The translations under genes were made by a program, and so were the position numbers. This document shows positions 5,482-5,565 of a stretch of 5,565 nt of DNA, piece by piece. The notes below the pieces were generated by a model, which made no database searches, had not been told where the DNA came from, and saw only the letters and a program-made list of their open reading frames with translations. How positions within the stretch are numbered: the stretch's first letter is position 1; every line of letters begins with the position of its first letter. This DNA comes from an uncultured Myxococcales bacterium (lineage in GTDB: Bacteria > Myxococcota_A > Bradymonadia > UBA7976 > UBA1532): positions 1-5,565 of the forward strand of contig CALBMW010000648.1 of NCBI GenBank assembly GCA_937896275.1, given 5' to 3'.

Positions 5482-5565
5482 TTCACGTCGTCACCTCGGC
5501 GCTCCGGATTGAGGGGCTCTCGGGCACGTCGAGGGAACAAGGGATCAAGGGTCAAGGGGCCGACC

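Larger units (their letters stand above)
5356..5565. other. Apparently non-coding region rich in inverted repeats
   Basis: No credible gene is visible. A minus-strand open frame (5555-5343) has low-complexity Arg/Ala/Gly/Pro composition and no recognisable motif. The region holds a perfect 10-bp palindrome, CGCGATCGCG (5361-5370); a strong hairpin (5372-5390); a 15-bp inverted repeat (5397-5411 with 5467-5481); and three CAAGGG words spaced 7-8 bp apart (5538, 5546, 5553). Between 5189 and 5246 I also see nothing identifiable. Confidence 0.6.

Noticed and set aside
5343..5555. A 70-residue minus-strand protein at the right end
   Set aside because: Arg/Ala/Pro/Gly-rich translation of inverted-repeat DNA with no motif and no convincing ribosome binding site.
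5538..5558. CAAGGG triplet repeat as an origin or binding-site array
   Set aside because: Only three imperfectly spaced 6-bp words at the window edge, too little to support a function.

Overview
The window is high-GC DNA (roughly 70% G+C by eye, with strong G/C preference at third codon positions). It looks like a large-genome bacterium of the Myxococcota/deltaproteobacterial kind. That placement is tentative: it rests on composition and on the gene families (Uma2 nucleases, AAA-like/PD-(D/E)XK proteins), which are also common in Cyanobacteria, Chloroflexota and Planctomycetota. No ribosomal, metabolic or other housekeeping gene is present. The region looks like accessory DNA with several decayed genes.

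Layout, left to right. (1) The last codons of an unidentified plus-strand gene end at 136. (2) An intact Uma2-family (DUF820, PD-(D/E)XK fold) gene lies at 254-790. (3) A gap of about 350 bp holds a 23-bp tandem repeat (835-900) directly abutting a short remnant that resembles the C-terminus of a PIN-domain (VapC-like) toxin, then a GC-rich hairpin. (4) Two head-to-tail copies of one gene follow, at 1144-2721 and 2829-4406. Each encodes the same 525-residue AAA-like P-loop ATPase fused to a C-terminal PD-(D/E)XK nuclease-like domain. (5) A second, unrelated Uma2 gene at 4480-5188 has a clear ribosome binding site but is broken by three apparent single-base frameshifts. (6) On the minus strand at 5336-5247 is the start of a truncated gene whose N-terminus resembles the HRDC-type accessory proteins of diversity-generating retroelements (DGRs). 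(7) The last 200 bp is apparently non-coding and rich in inverted repeats.

The most striking structure is the 1,685-bp tandem duplication. The same hexamer, CGCGCG, sits at its left edge (1045-1050), its central junction (2730-2735) and its right edge (4415-4420), which is what microhomology-mediated duplication leaves. The coding sequences look identical. The only three differences I found between copies (positions 1073/2758, 1085/2770 and 2723/4408) fall outside the coding sequence, and the copies' central-side versions all lie within 48 bp spanning the junction.

Functionally, the intact genes encode two kinds of PD-(D/E)XK-fold protein: one Uma2 and the duplicated ATPase-nuclease. They are surrounded by remnants of another Uma2, a PIN toxin and a possible DGR accessory protein. 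This fits a hotspot of selfish or defence-type genes, but nothing in the sequence proves the genes act together. I see no complete new multi-gene system inside the window.
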